Source: Ruminiclostridium cellobioparum subsp. termitidis CT1112 (GTDB taxonomy: Bacteria > Bacillota > Clostridia > Acetivibrionales > DSM-1351). From it: a DNA stretch of 64,000 bases. This document shows positions 26,868 through 35,344 of this stretch, piece by piece. The position numbers and the translations under genes are program-made. The stretch is from NCBI RefSeq assembly GCF_000350485.1, contig NZ_AORV01000021.1, forward strand, positions 62,001-126,000, in the 5' to 3' direction. Within the stretch, counting starts at the first letter, position 1. Each line of letters begins with the position of its first letter. Below the pieces are notes generated by a model. The model was not told the DNA's origin, did no database searches, and saw nothing but the letters and a program-made list of their open reading frames with translations.

Positions 26868-28052
26868 ATGGCGGAATTCAAGGGTTCCATTCTGGAGCTG
26901 AATAATAAAAAAGTCATTGTAATGACTGATAAATGCGACTTCATAACAATAAAAAGAACTCCTGACATGTATTTGGGTCAGCAGCTGACGTTCTCTGAAG
27001 CAAAGTCTTCAATGAGAACGGGAGGTTACATACGCAATAACATAACTTTTGCCGCAGGTATCCTGGTTCTGGCCCTCCTCTCCGTTTTGTACCTGCAGGT
27101 TTTTAACTCCGGTAATGCCTTTGCCTACATAGACGTTGATATAAACCCAAGTATGGAATTTGCCGTGGATAATGCTTCCAGGGTATTAAGTGTCAAAGCT
27201 TTAAATTCTGAGGCTGTACCTTTACTCAAAGAGCTTGAACTTAAGGATATGCCTGTTAAGGCGGCAATAGCGAAAGTGCTGGACTCCTCAACGACCTCGG
27301 GCTATATAAGTCCTGGTAAAATAAATGAGGTATTGATTTCCGCTGCCCTGGAGTCGGCAAAGAATTCTTCTGCCGCCGATAAGGAAAAGACTTTGTCGGT
27401 CATATTGTCCGATATAGAAAGCCTTTCAATTAAAGTAGGCACTGAGGATCTGCATCCAAAAGTGCTGAAGGTCGCTCCCCAGGTGAGAAAAGAAGCAGCT
27501 GAGAATAACATCTCCATGGGCAGATATGAATTATATAAGGAAATAACTAAAACCGATAAGGATATAACTATTGAGAAAGCGAAAACCGAACATATTTCTA
27601 AAATGCTTGATAAAGCAGTACCTAAAAACACTGAAAAAAAGGACAATGCTAAAAATGTAAACAATTCAAATAATAATAAAAAGGAATACGGCAAAACCAG
27701 CATGGAATATACCAAAGTCAGTAAAGCTCATAACCTGAACGGGAAAAATAAGGCATACAAATCATATAAACATGAAACCAGACCTGAGAACAGCAAAGAT
27801 AAGGATAATGTTAAAGATAAAACCAGTAAAAACAAGGATAAAGCCAGGGATAAGGATGCAATCAGCAGGACAAAGCCTGACCAGCACGGCAGTCAGGGCC
27901 ATTCCCGGAAATCCGTCAAGCCTGGAGGTAAACACTCTGGTAAGCCTGACAGGCAAGGAAACGGCAATATTGTTAAATCAGGCAGCGCTAAAAAGGTCAA
28001 CACCGTTCAAAAGGATAATTCAAATAAAACAAACAGTAAAAATTATAAATAA
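26868..28052 (+). CDS. rsgI: Anti-sigma-I factor RsgI
   Basis: The 394-residue protein has a cytoplasmic RsgI N-terminal domain that binds SigI (about 1-50), one membrane segment (about 58-78), and the conserved extracytoplasmic domain (about 85-235) starting AYIDVDINPSMEF. Autoproteolysis at the Asn-Pro bond (Asn93-Pro94 here) is reported for clostridial RsgI. From about 245 to the end the protein is low-complexity and Lys/Asn/Ser/Asp-rich. It lacks the carbohydrate-binding or glycosidase sensor module found on many cellulosomal RsgI proteins. GGAGG, 8 nt upstream, marks the start; the frame extends upstream into sigI. Its ligand cannot be predicted. Confidence 0.9.
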   Translation: MAEFKGSILELNNKKVIVMTDKCDFITIKRTPDMYLGQQLTFSEAKSSMRTGGYIRNNITFAAGILVLALLSVLYLQVFNSGNAFAYIDVDINPSMEFAVDNASRVLSVKALNSEAVPLLKELELKDMPVKAAIAKVLDSSTTSGYISPGKINEVLISAALESAKNSSAADKEKTLSVILSDIESLSIKVGTEDLHPKVLKVAPQVRKEAAENNISMGRYELYKEITKTDKDITIEKAKTEHISKMLDKAVPKNTEKKDNAKNVNNSNNNKKEYGKTSMEYTKVSKAHNLNGKNKAYKSYKHETRPENSKDKDNVKDKTSKNKDKARDKDAISRTKPDQHGSQGHSRKSVKPGGKHSGKPDRQGNGNIVKSGSAKKVNTVQKDNSNKTNSKNYK

Positions 28053-28197
28053 TTTTACAGAACTGTTACATATTTTTACGGTTATGTTACGAAATTTACA
28101 AGTTAATTACACTTACCTTAAAATTCCTGCATTTTTGCATCTGAAAGTAGATTATTTAATATAATTTAACCAAAGGCAACCATGAAAGGGGATTTTT

Positions 28198-28290
28198 ATG
28201 AAAATCAGCAATAAAAAAATCTTTGTGTTTATATTGTCTATAATAATGGTACTTCAACTTACAATGGCAATTACTGCAAAACTGAATTGA
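28198..28290 (+). CDS. 30-residue leader-like peptide, possible remnant of a secreted protein gene
   Basis: A GGGG ribosome site 5 nt upstream precedes a 30-codon frame: a basic start (MKISNKKIF), a hydrophobic core (VFILSIIMVLQLTMA), an ITA-K signal-cleavage-like end, then TGA. It looks like a signal peptide without a mature protein. It may be a small peptide gene or the surviving 5' end of a lost gene. It is downstream of rsgI, 145 nt after its stop. Confidence 0.4.
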   Translation: MKISNKKIFVFILSIIMVLQLTMAITAKLN

Positions 28291-28375
28291 GCTTGTCGGC
28301 AATCAAATTTTATTTATGGATTACGGCCGGAATATGCTCTAACTCTGCGTATTCCTTTAGATAAATTCTCCGTGT

Positions 28376-28406
28376 GCAATAAAAGTGGCTATGCCACTTT
28401 TATTGC
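28376..28406. terminator. Strong hairpin, probable terminator
   Basis: Perfect 14-bp arms GCAATAAAAGTGGC/GCCACTTTTATTGC with a 3-nt loop lie between the sigI-rsgI region and the convergent mnmM gene. No long T run follows. Confidence 0.6.
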
Positions 28407-28459
28407 GTGATGTGACTGTTCTGTTTCAATTGTCAAGAAGTGTCGGAAACTTTTTTCTC

Positions 28460-29026
28460 CTATTTGTTCTTTTCGATGCATATCAATATGGGAGGACAGT
28501 TTATCTGATTTACAAAGTCTGTCCTCATTACAGTAAACTGTTTGCAGTCAATTGTCCTGATAAACTCCATTACCTGGTTTTTTTCATCAAAACCGCTGTC
28601 TCCTCCGTAATAGACAACTATACTTACTATACCGTGAACGGTTATCAGCTCCATGGAGTTCTTAATTGCTTCTATCGTGGTATTCCCTTTTGTTCCGATA
28701 GAGTGGTCTCCTCCGGGAAGATATCCCAGATTGAACATTACAGCCTTTACAGGCTCGCTTATATAATTTTTCATATATTGATGACCGTCGTTAATAAGCT
28801 GGACTCTATCTCTCAGCTGCCTGTCTATAAGCTTTTTTTCTGTGGAATTCAAAGCATTTTCCTGAATGTCAAAGGAAAATACTCTTCCCTGTTCACCTAC
28901 CAGTCCGGCCAGAAAGACAGTATCGTTTCCGTTTCCGGCAGTGGCATCGACTACAAGGTCCCCCTTTTCAACTATACTTTCTACAATCTGGTGTGATTGA
29001 GTCAATGAGTTTTTTATTACGCACAT
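28460..29026 (-). CDS. mnmM: tRNA (mnm5s2U34)-methyltransferase, YtqB/MnmM family
   Basis: The 188-residue SAM-dependent methyltransferase has motif I VVDATAGNGNDTVFLA (about 24-39) and the family segment MFNLGYLPGGDHSIGTKGNTT. YtqB/MnmM completes the mnm5 modification on the wobble uridine of certain tRNAs in Firmicutes. The length fits. It is a single gene; the 186-bp foldback repeat lies just upstream of its start. Confidence 0.82.
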   Translation of the reverse strand: MCVIKNSLTQSHQIVESIVEKGDLVVDATAGNGNDTVFLAGLVGEQGRVFSFDIQENALNSTEKKLIDRQLRDRVQLINDGHQYMKNYISEPVKAVMFNLGYLPGGDHSIGTKGNTTIEAIKNSMELITVHGIVSIVVYYGGDSGFDEKNQVMEFIRTIDCKQFTVMRTDFVNQINCPPILICIEKNK

Positions 29027-29043
29027 TTATGTATGTCCTCCAG

Positions 29044-29229
29044 CTGGTAGTCTGTAACATCTAAAACGTGTATTGTCCGGCAAGGAAAATTTTCTCAGGA
29101 CTAGGCGGAGAAGGGCGGAATAATCGCTTTATTCCTACGAAGTACTGCGAAGCAGTGCTTTTCGATAACGCGGTCCTGGGGAAATTTAACCGCCGGCAAT
29201 ATATGAATTTAGATGTTACAGACTACTAG
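29044..29229. repeat. 186-bp foldback element with 22-bp inverted ends
   Basis: Terminal arms 29044-29065 and 29208-29229 match over 22 bp with one mismatch (core GTCTGTAACATCTAAA). Inside are paired arms TATTGTCCGGC/GCCGGCAATA, then AATTTTCTCAGGAC/GTCCTGGGGAAATTT. The centre has smaller hairpins (GGAATAA..TTATTCC and AAGTACTGC..GCAGTGCTT). The whole element folds into one long branched hairpin and has no open frame. It lies between mnmM and the DUF5362 gene. It is unrelated in sequence to the other repeats here. Confidence 0.85.
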
Positions 29230-29265
29230 TTCAATTAATTTAAATACTTAACAATTGTCAATTTA

Positions 29266-29295
29266 TTGCGGCTTACAGGCCAGCTATGATATAAT
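29266..29295 (+). promoter_or_regulatory. Candidate promoter of the DUF5362 gene
   Basis: A perfect TATAAT (29290-29295) lies 18 nt after TTGCGG, about 38 nt before the start codon. Confidence 0.45.
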
Positions 29296-29332
29296 CAAAG
29301 CACTTAATTATTTTCTTATAAGGAGAGATAGA

Positions 29333-29824
29333 ATGGATAATCAGACAGATATAAACAATCCGGTACAAAATACTCCCCCCGATAATTTGAATCCGAACAA
29401 TACTTTTTACAGTTCAGCCCATAATAACAATCCCGGCGGTTATCATAACTATAACCCAAACAACTATAATCATGAAAACAGTTTCATGCTGCAGCCTGTT
29501 AATCTGGACAGTCTCTCAGGCTGGATGAAGTTTTTCGGTATTTTTACAATAGTTGTAGGTGCACTGACCTGTATCGGAATTATCACGGCAGCAATAGGGG
29601 TACCCATGATTCTGGCAGGCATAGGCCTGGTAAATGCCTCAAAAAGTCTGAAAGAATATAAGAATTTCAATAATCAGTTCACACTTAATGATTTTTTCAC
29701 CCATTTAAACAGGTTTTTCAAGATAAATGGTATTTTAGCTATTATATACATTGTAATTATGGTAATGTATATTGCTTTTTTGCTGATATTTATATTATTG
29801 AGCGTTTATTCCTTCGGTTATTAA
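29333..29824 (+). CDS. DUF5362 family membrane protein
   Basis: The 163-residue protein has an Asn/Pro-rich cytoplasmic N-terminus (about 1-55) and a DUF5362-like membrane domain: a two-helix hairpin (WMKFFGIFTIVVGALTCIGIITAAIGVP), an amphipathic stretch (LVNASKSLKEYKNF) and a last hydrophobic segment. Its role is unknown. The start at 29333 has AAGGAG upstream; the frame extends 26 codons earlier without one. It overlaps the end of convergent rluB by 4 nt. Confidence 0.7.
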   Translation: MDNQTDINNPVQNTPPDNLNPNNTFYSSAHNNNPGGYHNYNPNNYNHENSFMLQPVNLDSLSGWMKFFGIFTIVVGALTCIGIITAAIGVPMILAGIGLVNASKSLKEYKNFNNQFTLNDFFTHLNRFFKINGILAIIYIVIMVMYIAFLLIFILLSVYSFGY

Positions 29825-30534
29825 TAAAGACTTTTTACCTCTTCAGGAGTGAGTTTTCTCCACTTGCCTTCGGGCAGATCCTTCAGAGCTATGGGCCCGA
29901 TTGAAACCCTTTTAAGGGTTAAGACCTGATGGCCTATAGCTTTGCACATTTTACGGACCTGTCTGTTTTTACCCTCATGTACGGTAACTCTTATAACTGC
30001 ATTTTCTCCCTTTATCTCAAGTATTTCAAGCCTGGCCGGTGAAGTGACATAGTCCTCGATTTCCAGGCCTGCTTCAAACCGTTCCGCCTCGGCTCTGTTT
30101 GGCACTCCTGAAATCATAGCCTCATAAACCTTATTAATTTCATGCTTTGGATGGGTAAGCCTGTATGTAAATTCTCCGTCGTTTGTGAGTATGATCAGTC
30201 CGGAGGTATCATAATCCAGTCTCCCCACCGGATAAAGGCGGCTTTGTATGTCTTTTACCAGATCTGTAACCGCAGGTCTTCCGAATTGGTCCTTTACAGT
30301 TGATACATAACCCACAGGCTTGTTTAAAATAATATAAATTTTGTCGTCGGTTTCCTTATTTGTGACAAGTCTGCCATCCAATGCCACGGTATCATTTTCA
30401 CCGACAGTTACACCCATGTCTGTAACCGTCTTACCGTTAACAGCTATTCTCCCCTGTCTGATCAGTTCCTCCGAAGCTCTCCTTGAAGCAACCCCGGCAT
30501 GAGCTAAAAATTTCTGCAATCTCATCTGTGTCAT
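29821..30534 (-). CDS. rluB: Pseudouridine synthase, RluB/RsuA family
   Basis: The 237-residue protein has an N-terminal S4 RNA-binding domain (about 4-60: RLQKFLAHAGVASRRASEELI) and an RsuA/RluB catalytic domain with the motif GRLDYDTSGLIILTNDGEF, in which the Asp is catalytic, and the GKNRQVRKM segment. It isomerises a uridine in large- or small-subunit rRNA; RluB (23S) fits the scp/ytfJ neighbourhood. The start at 30534 has GAGGA 5 nt upstream; the frame runs 22 codons further. It is downstream of ytfJ. Confidence 0.9.
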   Translation of the reverse strand: MTQMRLQKFLAHAGVASRRASEELIRQGRIAVNGKTVTDMGVTVGENDTVALDGRLVTNKETDDKIYIILNKPVGYVSTVKDQFGRPAVTDLVKDIQSRLYPVGRLDYDTSGLIILTNDGEFTYRLTHPKHEINKVYEAMISGVPNRAEAERFEAGLEIEDYVTSPARLEILEIKGENAVIRVTVHEGKNRQVRKMCKAIGHQVLTLKRVSIGPIALKDLPEGKWRKLTPEEVKSLY

Positions 30535-30602
30535 GATATTCCTCAAAATCTGGATTTTTCCCATATGAATTATTTTATTATTCAGGCATAATAACGTCAA
30601 GC

Positions 30603-30630
30603 AAAAAAGCGGGAAAGGCTCCCGCTTTTA
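30603..30630 (-). terminator. Terminator after ytfJ
   Basis: The stem AAAGCGGG/CCCGCTTT has a T run on the minus-strand side, right after the ytfJ stop. Confidence 0.75.
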
Positions 30631-30633
30631 AAG

Positions 30634-31104
30634 TTACTCTTCTTTTTTTACATCCTGTCCCTGGCTTTGGTGTTCTTTTTTCTTACCGCACTCAGCCTTC
30701 CTGGACATTTTTTCTTTCAGAAGTTCATTTGCTCTTTCGACCAAATCCGGAACCATATCCAGAATCTTTTCAACAGATGAGTTCACATTAACGGGAAGCA
30801 GCTTAATGTGGTTTTGTCCGCAAACCATAAAGGCAACAGGATTGATTGAGACTCCTGCACCGCTGCCGCCTGCAAACGGAAGCTTTTTCCCACCCTCTTC
30901 TCCCGAAGAACCGCTGTCTGTGGAATAATCTCCTCCTCCTGCTGCAAAGCCGAAGCTTACTTTGGATATGGGTATTATTACAGTACCGTCAGGAGCCTGG
31001 ACTGCATCTCCTACAATGGTGTTCACATCCACCATTTCCTTAATACTTTGCATGGCTGTAGTCATTAGACCTTCTATTGGATGATCTGACACCAGCGTCA
31101 CCAC
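30634..31104 (-). CDS. ytfJ: GerW/YtfJ family sporulation protein
   Basis: The 156-residue protein has the YtfJ pattern: HPIEGLMTTAMQSIKEMVDVNTIVGDAV, PDGTVIIPISKVSFGFAAGGGDY, a Gly-rich loop and GVSINPVAFMV, then a charged tail. In Bacillus the protein is made in the forespore and is needed for cortex-lytic enzyme function in germination. The start is GTG, overlapping the end of the DUF2953 gene by 65 nt, as is usual for this pair. Confidence 0.9.
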   Translation of the reverse strand: MVTLVSDHPIEGLMTTAMQSIKEMVDVNTIVGDAVQAPDGTVIIPISKVSFGFAAGGGDYSTDSGSSGEEGGKKLPFAGGSGAGVSINPVAFMVCGQNHIKLLPVNVNSSVEKILDMVPDLVERANELLKEKMSRKAECGKKKEHQSQGQDVKKEE

Positions 31105-31669
31105 CTTTTCTATTTTTTAAATAAATTTTAATTATTTCTCTCACTATGGATATAATATTTACAATTTTTAGGCTAAATATGCAATCAAAATCTACCTTCC
31201 AGACTTTTTCCTTAAAGTCGGCTTCAATTTTGATCTCCTTATCCTCAACGGAAAAATTATTAAACAGCCGGCCGGGTATTAAAGCTGTCAAGTTCCATAA
31301 CAACCCGTATAAAAGTGCAGTTTGACAGGCATCACCCGTACCTTCCCTTACCTTTAGCTTGAATTTTTTGAGGATGACGCTTCTGTAAAAGAGCTTCAAC
31401 AAAAGCCAGGCTCCCTTTCGAAGCTGATTGATATCTGTTTTTTTCCGAATTTTTTTCGGCTTATCCCTTTTCTTTTTGTTTTTATTGGCCGGATAAATTG
31501 TTATTTTTTTAGTTGGAATTTTTCCAAACAGGTAAATGATAACATAGACATAACACGTCAGGTTGTCCATTTTGAAAATAAAACCTACCGTTAATTTGCA
31601 CCGCCATATTATTAATATAAGTAATAATATAATTCCCAACACTAAAAAAATAACCAAGAGATATATCAC
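31040..31669 (-). CDS. DUF2953 family membrane protein
   Basis: The 209-residue protein has an N-terminal membrane segment (about 2-22), a beta-rich region, a very basic stretch (about 60-85, NKNKKKRDKPKKIRKK), and a domain ending in an amphipathic segment. This fits DUF2953, a family found next to ytfJ in spore-formers; its function is unknown. It overlaps ytfJ. Confidence 0.8.
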   Translation of the reverse strand: MIYLLVIFLVLGIILLLILIIWRCKLTVGFIFKMDNLTCYVYVIIYLFGKIPTKKITIYPANKNKKKRDKPKKIRKKTDINQLRKGAWLLLKLFYRSVILKKFKLKVREGTGDACQTALLYGLLWNLTALIPGRLFNNFSVEDKEIKIEADFKEKVWKVDFDCIFSLKIVNIISIVREIIKIYLKNRKGGDAGVRSSNRRSNDYSHAKY

Positions 31670-31727
31670 CTCCTGGTTATTTTTGACATATATTTTTTAT
31701 TTAAATCATTTTACCGTATTTTATTAA

Positions 31728-32288
31728 CTATTTAATATCTTCCTCAATAAGTTCCTCCAGATTTAATTCACTTAAATCCTGTATATCAAGCATTGGCAAA
31801 TCCCTTATGGATTTGAAGCCGAAGCATTTCAAAAACTCATCGGTGGTTTCATACAACCTGGGTCTTCCGGGTGCTTCAAGTTTTCCGGCTTCCTTTACCA
31901 AATTTCTCTCAAGCAGCCTTGTTACGGCACTGTCGGAATTTACTCCTCTTATCTGTTCAATCTTTGCTTTAGTTATAGGCTGATTATAAGCTATTATTGA
32001 CAGAACTTCATAGGCTGCCTGTGATAATGCCTGTTTCTGCCTTATCTGATAGAGCTTTGATACGTAATCGAAATATTGCGGATTTGAACACATTTGATAT
32101 TTATCATTTATCTCACGTATGATAATGCCCTTATTTGCCCTGTTATAGTTGTCCATGAAGTTCTTCATCAAGCTTCTTACAGTTTTCTTGTCCAGTTCCA
32201 GTATTTCACATATCTTGTCAAGGGACAAAGCATCTCCATAAGAGAAAATCAGACTCTCTATAATGCTTTCAATTGTACTTATATCCAT
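31728..32288 (-). CDS. scpB: Segregation and condensation protein B
   Basis: ScpB is the winged-helix partner of ScpA in the SMC condensin complex that compacts and segregates the chromosome. The 186 residues show ESIIESLIFSYGDALSLDKICEIL, the EVLSIIAYNQPITKAKIEQIRGVNSD segment and LEAPGRPRLYETTDEFLKCFGF. Its ATG directly follows the scpA stop with zero spacing, so translation is coupled. Confidence 0.95.
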   Translation of the reverse strand: MDISTIESIIESLIFSYGDALSLDKICEILELDKKTVRSLMKNFMDNYNRANKGIIIREINDKYQMCSNPQYFDYVSKLYQIRQKQALSQAAYEVLSIIAYNQPITKAKIEQIRGVNSDSAVTRLLERNLVKEAGKLEAPGRPRLYETTDEFLKCFGFKSIRDLPMLDIQDLSELNLEELIEEDIK

Positions 32289-33098
32289 TTAAAACTCCCT
32301 CACATTTTCATCAATTTCATTATATAATTCATAATTGCCTTCTTCACTGCTGACATCAGAATTACCGACAATGTGTATATCTGAAAACTGCTGTGTTTGG
32401 ACGATATTTACCTTTCTCATCTTTGCCAGCTCCAGTACTGCCATAAAACCCGTTACAACTTCTGTCTTCGATTTTGTCTTCAGCGAAAACAACTCCGAAA
32501 ATTTAAAGGATACCTTGCTCAGGAGCTGTTTAATAACCTCTCTCATTTTACTTCTAAGAGATACCTTCTCATGTTCTATAAGCTTGGTTATGTTCCTGGC
32601 GCCTGCATTTATCTTTTTCTTATTCCTGTCAAGTATGGCCAGATACTGCTGCCGGAGTATCTGGGGATCTATTTCAAGTATCTCTTCCCTTACCGGCAGA
32701 TCAAGTGTTTCAGGGAGCCTGAATACAACTGTTTCCCACTTCTTCTCCAGTTCTTTCAGATCCCTGGTAAATTCCTTGTAACGCTTGTATTCTATAAGGC
32801 GTCTGACAAGTTCTTCCCTGGGGTCAAGCTCTTCTTCCTTCTGTTCCTTTTTATCCGGCAAAAGCATTTTTGACTTGATATGCAGAAGTGTCGACGCCAT
32901 GACAAGAAACTCACTTGCCACCTCCAGGTCAAGCTGCTGCATGGTGTACAAATAATCCAGATATTGATCAGTAATAGTATTTATAGGTATATCATAAATA
33001 TCTACCTGATTTTTTTCAAATAGATGAAATAACAAATCAAAAGGGCCTTCGAAGTTGTCTAATTTTAAAGTACATGCTTTTGTAAGAGCGCTTTCCAT
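32289..33098 (-). CDS. scpA: Segregation and condensation protein A
   Basis: ScpA is the kleisin that bridges SMC heads. The 269-residue protein has the N-terminal SMC-neck-binding domain (LDNFEGPFDLLFHLFEKNQVDIYDIPI), the LLHIKSKMLLP helix, a charged middle and a C-terminal winged helix (VTGFMAVLELAKMRKVNIVQTQQFSDI). The start at 33098 has GGAG upstream; the frame runs 22 codons further without support. First gene of the scpA-scpB pair. Confidence 0.95.
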   Translation of the reverse strand: MESALTKACTLKLDNFEGPFDLLFHLFEKNQVDIYDIPINTITDQYLDYLYTMQQLDLEVASEFLVMASTLLHIKSKMLLPDKKEQKEEELDPREELVRRLIEYKRYKEFTRDLKELEKKWETVVFRLPETLDLPVREEILEIDPQILRQQYLAILDRNKKKINAGARNITKLIEHEKVSLRSKMREVIKQLLSKVSFKFSELFSLKTKSKTEVVTGFMAVLELAKMRKVNIVQTQQFSDIHIVGNSDVSSEEGNYELYNEIDENVREF

Positions 33099-33298
33099 TT
33101 CCTCTCCATATGCGTTACCGGCACATGTCCGGCAAATAATAAATACTTGTATTTTCCCAACCAATTAATCTTATCATAAAAGAGGCAATAATTACAATAA
33201 TATTCAGCCGGTAGACTTTTTTGCCAACATCACGTAAAATATAGTATCAAGACACTGATATTGTGTTGGCAGGCTTTTATAAACTATGGAGGTTATCT

Positions 33299-33931
33299 AT
33301 GTTAAGAAATTTAGATCCTATATATATGCTGTTATCCATTCCCGGATTGTTATTGGGCTTTGTCCTGCATGAGTTTGCTCATGCAAAAATGTCTGATGCA
33401 CTGGGTGATCCAACGCCGAGATCCCAGGGAAGAATTACTCTGGATCCCAGATCACATATTGATATTATCGGTTTTATTGTTATGCTTATTGCAGGTTTTG
33501 GCTGGGCAAAACCCGTTATGACAAATCCGAGATTTTATAAAAAACCCAGAAGAGATGATATACTTGTCTCAATTGCCGGTCCGTTGATGAACCTGCTAAT
33601 TGCCGTTGTTTTTTATGGTTTGACAAAAATACTTTTGCTTTCGAATATTCTGAATAACAACATTGGCAAAAATGTGGCATCCCTGTTGGTGATAACTGCA
33701 GGTATAAACGTTGTTCTTTTTGTTCTGAACATGATTCCATTCCCTATGTTTGACGGGTATCATGTCATCTCCAATCTGTTCAATACCTGGAGATACCGTT
33801 TTTTCAACCTTCTGGAGCAGTACGGAATGTTTATTTTTATTCTGCTTGCAGTAAGCGGTATGCTGGGAAAAATCATATCCCCGGTTGTTAATGTTGTTAA
33901 TAACTTCTTAATAAATTTAATTCTATATTAA
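33299..33931 (+). CDS. M50 (site-2 protease) family intramembrane metalloprotease
   Basis: The 210-residue membrane protein has the zinc motif HEFAH (in GFVLHEFAHAKMSDALGD) and the second metal site in NMIPFPMFDGYHV, as in the short YwhC-like S2P homologues. Such proteins may cleave membrane substrates; none is known for this one. The start at 33299 has GGAGG 6 nt upstream. It is a single gene, divergent from scpAB and convergent with dacF, a common clostridial position. Confidence 0.88.
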   Translation: MLRNLDPIYMLLSIPGLLLGFVLHEFAHAKMSDALGDPTPRSQGRITLDPRSHIDIIGFIVMLIAGFGWAKPVMTNPRFYKKPRRDDILVSIAGPLMNLLIAVVFYGLTKILLLSNILNNNIGKNVASLLVITAGINVVLFVLNMIPFPMFDGYHVISNLFNTWRYRFFNLLEQYGMFIFILLAVSGMLGKIISPVVNVVNNFLINLILY

Positions 33932-33935
33932 AAAA

Positions 33936-33955
33936 GGAGAGCTATTAAGCTCTCC
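33936..33955 (-). terminator. Terminator of dacF
   Basis: The stem GGAGAGCT/AGCTCTCC with a 4-nt loop is followed by six T on the minus strand; it overlaps the dacF stop. Confidence 0.75.
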
Positions 33956-35165
33956 CTATACTGAACCACCTGACCATCAATCTTGTGAAAAGTTTGGAAA
34001 ATGTTATTTTGTTCACACTTTCATAGGCTACCAGGTCATATCTTCCTACTTCGATGCCATCAATTTTATAAATGATTTCACCAACTTTTTGATCCTTTGT
34101 TATTGGTGCTGTCAATTCAGGAACCAGCTTAACTTCCTTTTCAATCTTACCCTTTTCACCCTTGGCTACCAATACGCTGGTATCGCTTCCGTAAGCGGCA
34201 GTTGTCTGAAGCTTTGTACCCTTTTTGACTGTTATATTTCCCACCAGTTCACCTTTTTTATCCAGTCCTATCCTTTCATAATTTGCGAAACCGTAATCAA
34301 GAAGCTTTCTGGCCTCTGCAAATCTTGTATTGGAATCAGGCTCTCCCAGTACTACCGATATGAGCCTTAAGTTGTTGCGGTTGGTTGTTGCCGCCAGATT
34401 GAAGCCTGCCTTGTTTGTAAAACCCGTTTTCAAGCCGTCGGTATTGGCATAAAATCTTATAAGTTTATTTGTATTATCGAGCTTAAAGGTTCCGTTCCTG
34501 AAGGTATCCTGCCAGGTTCCGGTAAATTTCAGAACCGTAGGATGCTTCATTACCAGTTCGCGGGACATAAGAGCAATATCATGTGCAGAACTGTAGCCTT
34601 CATCATTAAGACCGGTGCAGTCAAGGAACTGTGTGTCTTTCATTCCCAGCTCGGCAGCTTTCCTGTTCATATCTGCAACGAAGGTTTCTTCACTTCCGCT
34701 GACCTTTTCTGCAAGAGCAACTGTAACATCATTGGAGGAGTGAATGGCAAGAGCCTTCATCATTTCTGTAACTGTAAACTCTTCTCCGGCCTCAAGGTAT
34801 GCCTGTGAACCTCCCATTCCGGCCGCATAATCGGAAACACTGACCCTGTCATCAAATGAAAGCTTTCCCGAGTCCACAGCCTCCATGACCAGAAGCATTG
34901 ACATAACTTTTGTCACACTGGCAATGGGGAGCTTTTCATGGCTGTTTTTTTCATTCAAAATTTTACCTGAGGCTGCATCCATCAAAACAGAGGATTTGGC
35001 CTTCAGGTCCAATACATTCGTTTTTGTAATAAGTTTGTTTACCGCAACATCATCATACTTTGCGGATGCTTCAACAGCGGCTTCGTCTGCATCAGCAAAT
35101 ACTGCAGCCGGCATCAGCATAAGAGCTATTATTAATATGTATCCCATTAACGACATTCTTCTCAC
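33945..35165 (-). CDS. dacF: D-alanyl-D-alanine carboxypeptidase, DacF/PBP5 type
   Basis: This exported low-molecular-weight penicillin-binding protein trims the terminal D-Ala from peptidoglycan stems. The 406 residues have a signal peptide (about 1-25), catalytic Ser83 in SVTK (Lys86), the SSN motif in HSSNDV, and KTG in DGLKTGFTNKAG. A C-terminal beta domain and an amphipathic membrane-binding helix follow. DacF in Bacillus acts in the forespore; the nearby spoIIM and ytfJ fit this, but the assignment to DacF rather than DacA is by context. The start is GTG with GGAGGG upstream. Confidence 0.88.
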   Translation of the reverse strand: MRRMSLMGYILIIALMLMPAAVFADADEAAVEASAKYDDVAVNKLITKTNVLDLKAKSSVLMDAASGKILNEKNSHEKLPIASVTKVMSMLLVMEAVDSGKLSFDDRVSVSDYAAGMGGSQAYLEAGEEFTVTEMMKALAIHSSNDVTVALAEKVSGSEETFVADMNRKAAELGMKDTQFLDCTGLNDEGYSSAHDIALMSRELVMKHPTVLKFTGTWQDTFRNGTFKLDNTNKLIRFYANTDGLKTGFTNKAGFNLAATTNRNNLRLISVVLGEPDSNTRFAEARKLLDYGFANYERIGLDKKGELVGNITVKKGTKLQTTAAYGSDTSVLVAKGEKGKIEKEVKLVPELTAPITKDQKVGEIIYKIDGIEVGRYDLVAYESVNKITFSKLFTRLMVRWFSIGRA

Positions 35166-35312
35166 TAGGGTCCCTCCAATTATTAACTATTCCACAATGG
35201 TATATCTGTCCTAGTTAATTGTTATGCAGGACGGTTAGTGTATATTCTGTTATTGGTCAAAATTTTTTTATCCGAAATAAATATATTTGAAATTTATGTA
35301 AAGTAGAATAAA

Positions 35313-35330
35313 GCCCCAATATGATGGGGC
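35313..35330 (-). terminator. Short hairpin after pdp
   Basis: GCCCC/GGGGC arms with an 8-nt loop lie 15 nt past the pdp stop, followed by TTTA on the minus strand. Confidence 0.5.
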
Positions 35331-35344
35331 AATTGTAATATATG

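Noticed and set aside
28165-28195. Possible c-di-GMP riboswitch around CCAAAGGCAACCATGAAAGG
   Set aside because: The stretch faintly resembles the first conserved part, but the essential GACGCAAAGCC core is missing and no terminator pairing is visible.
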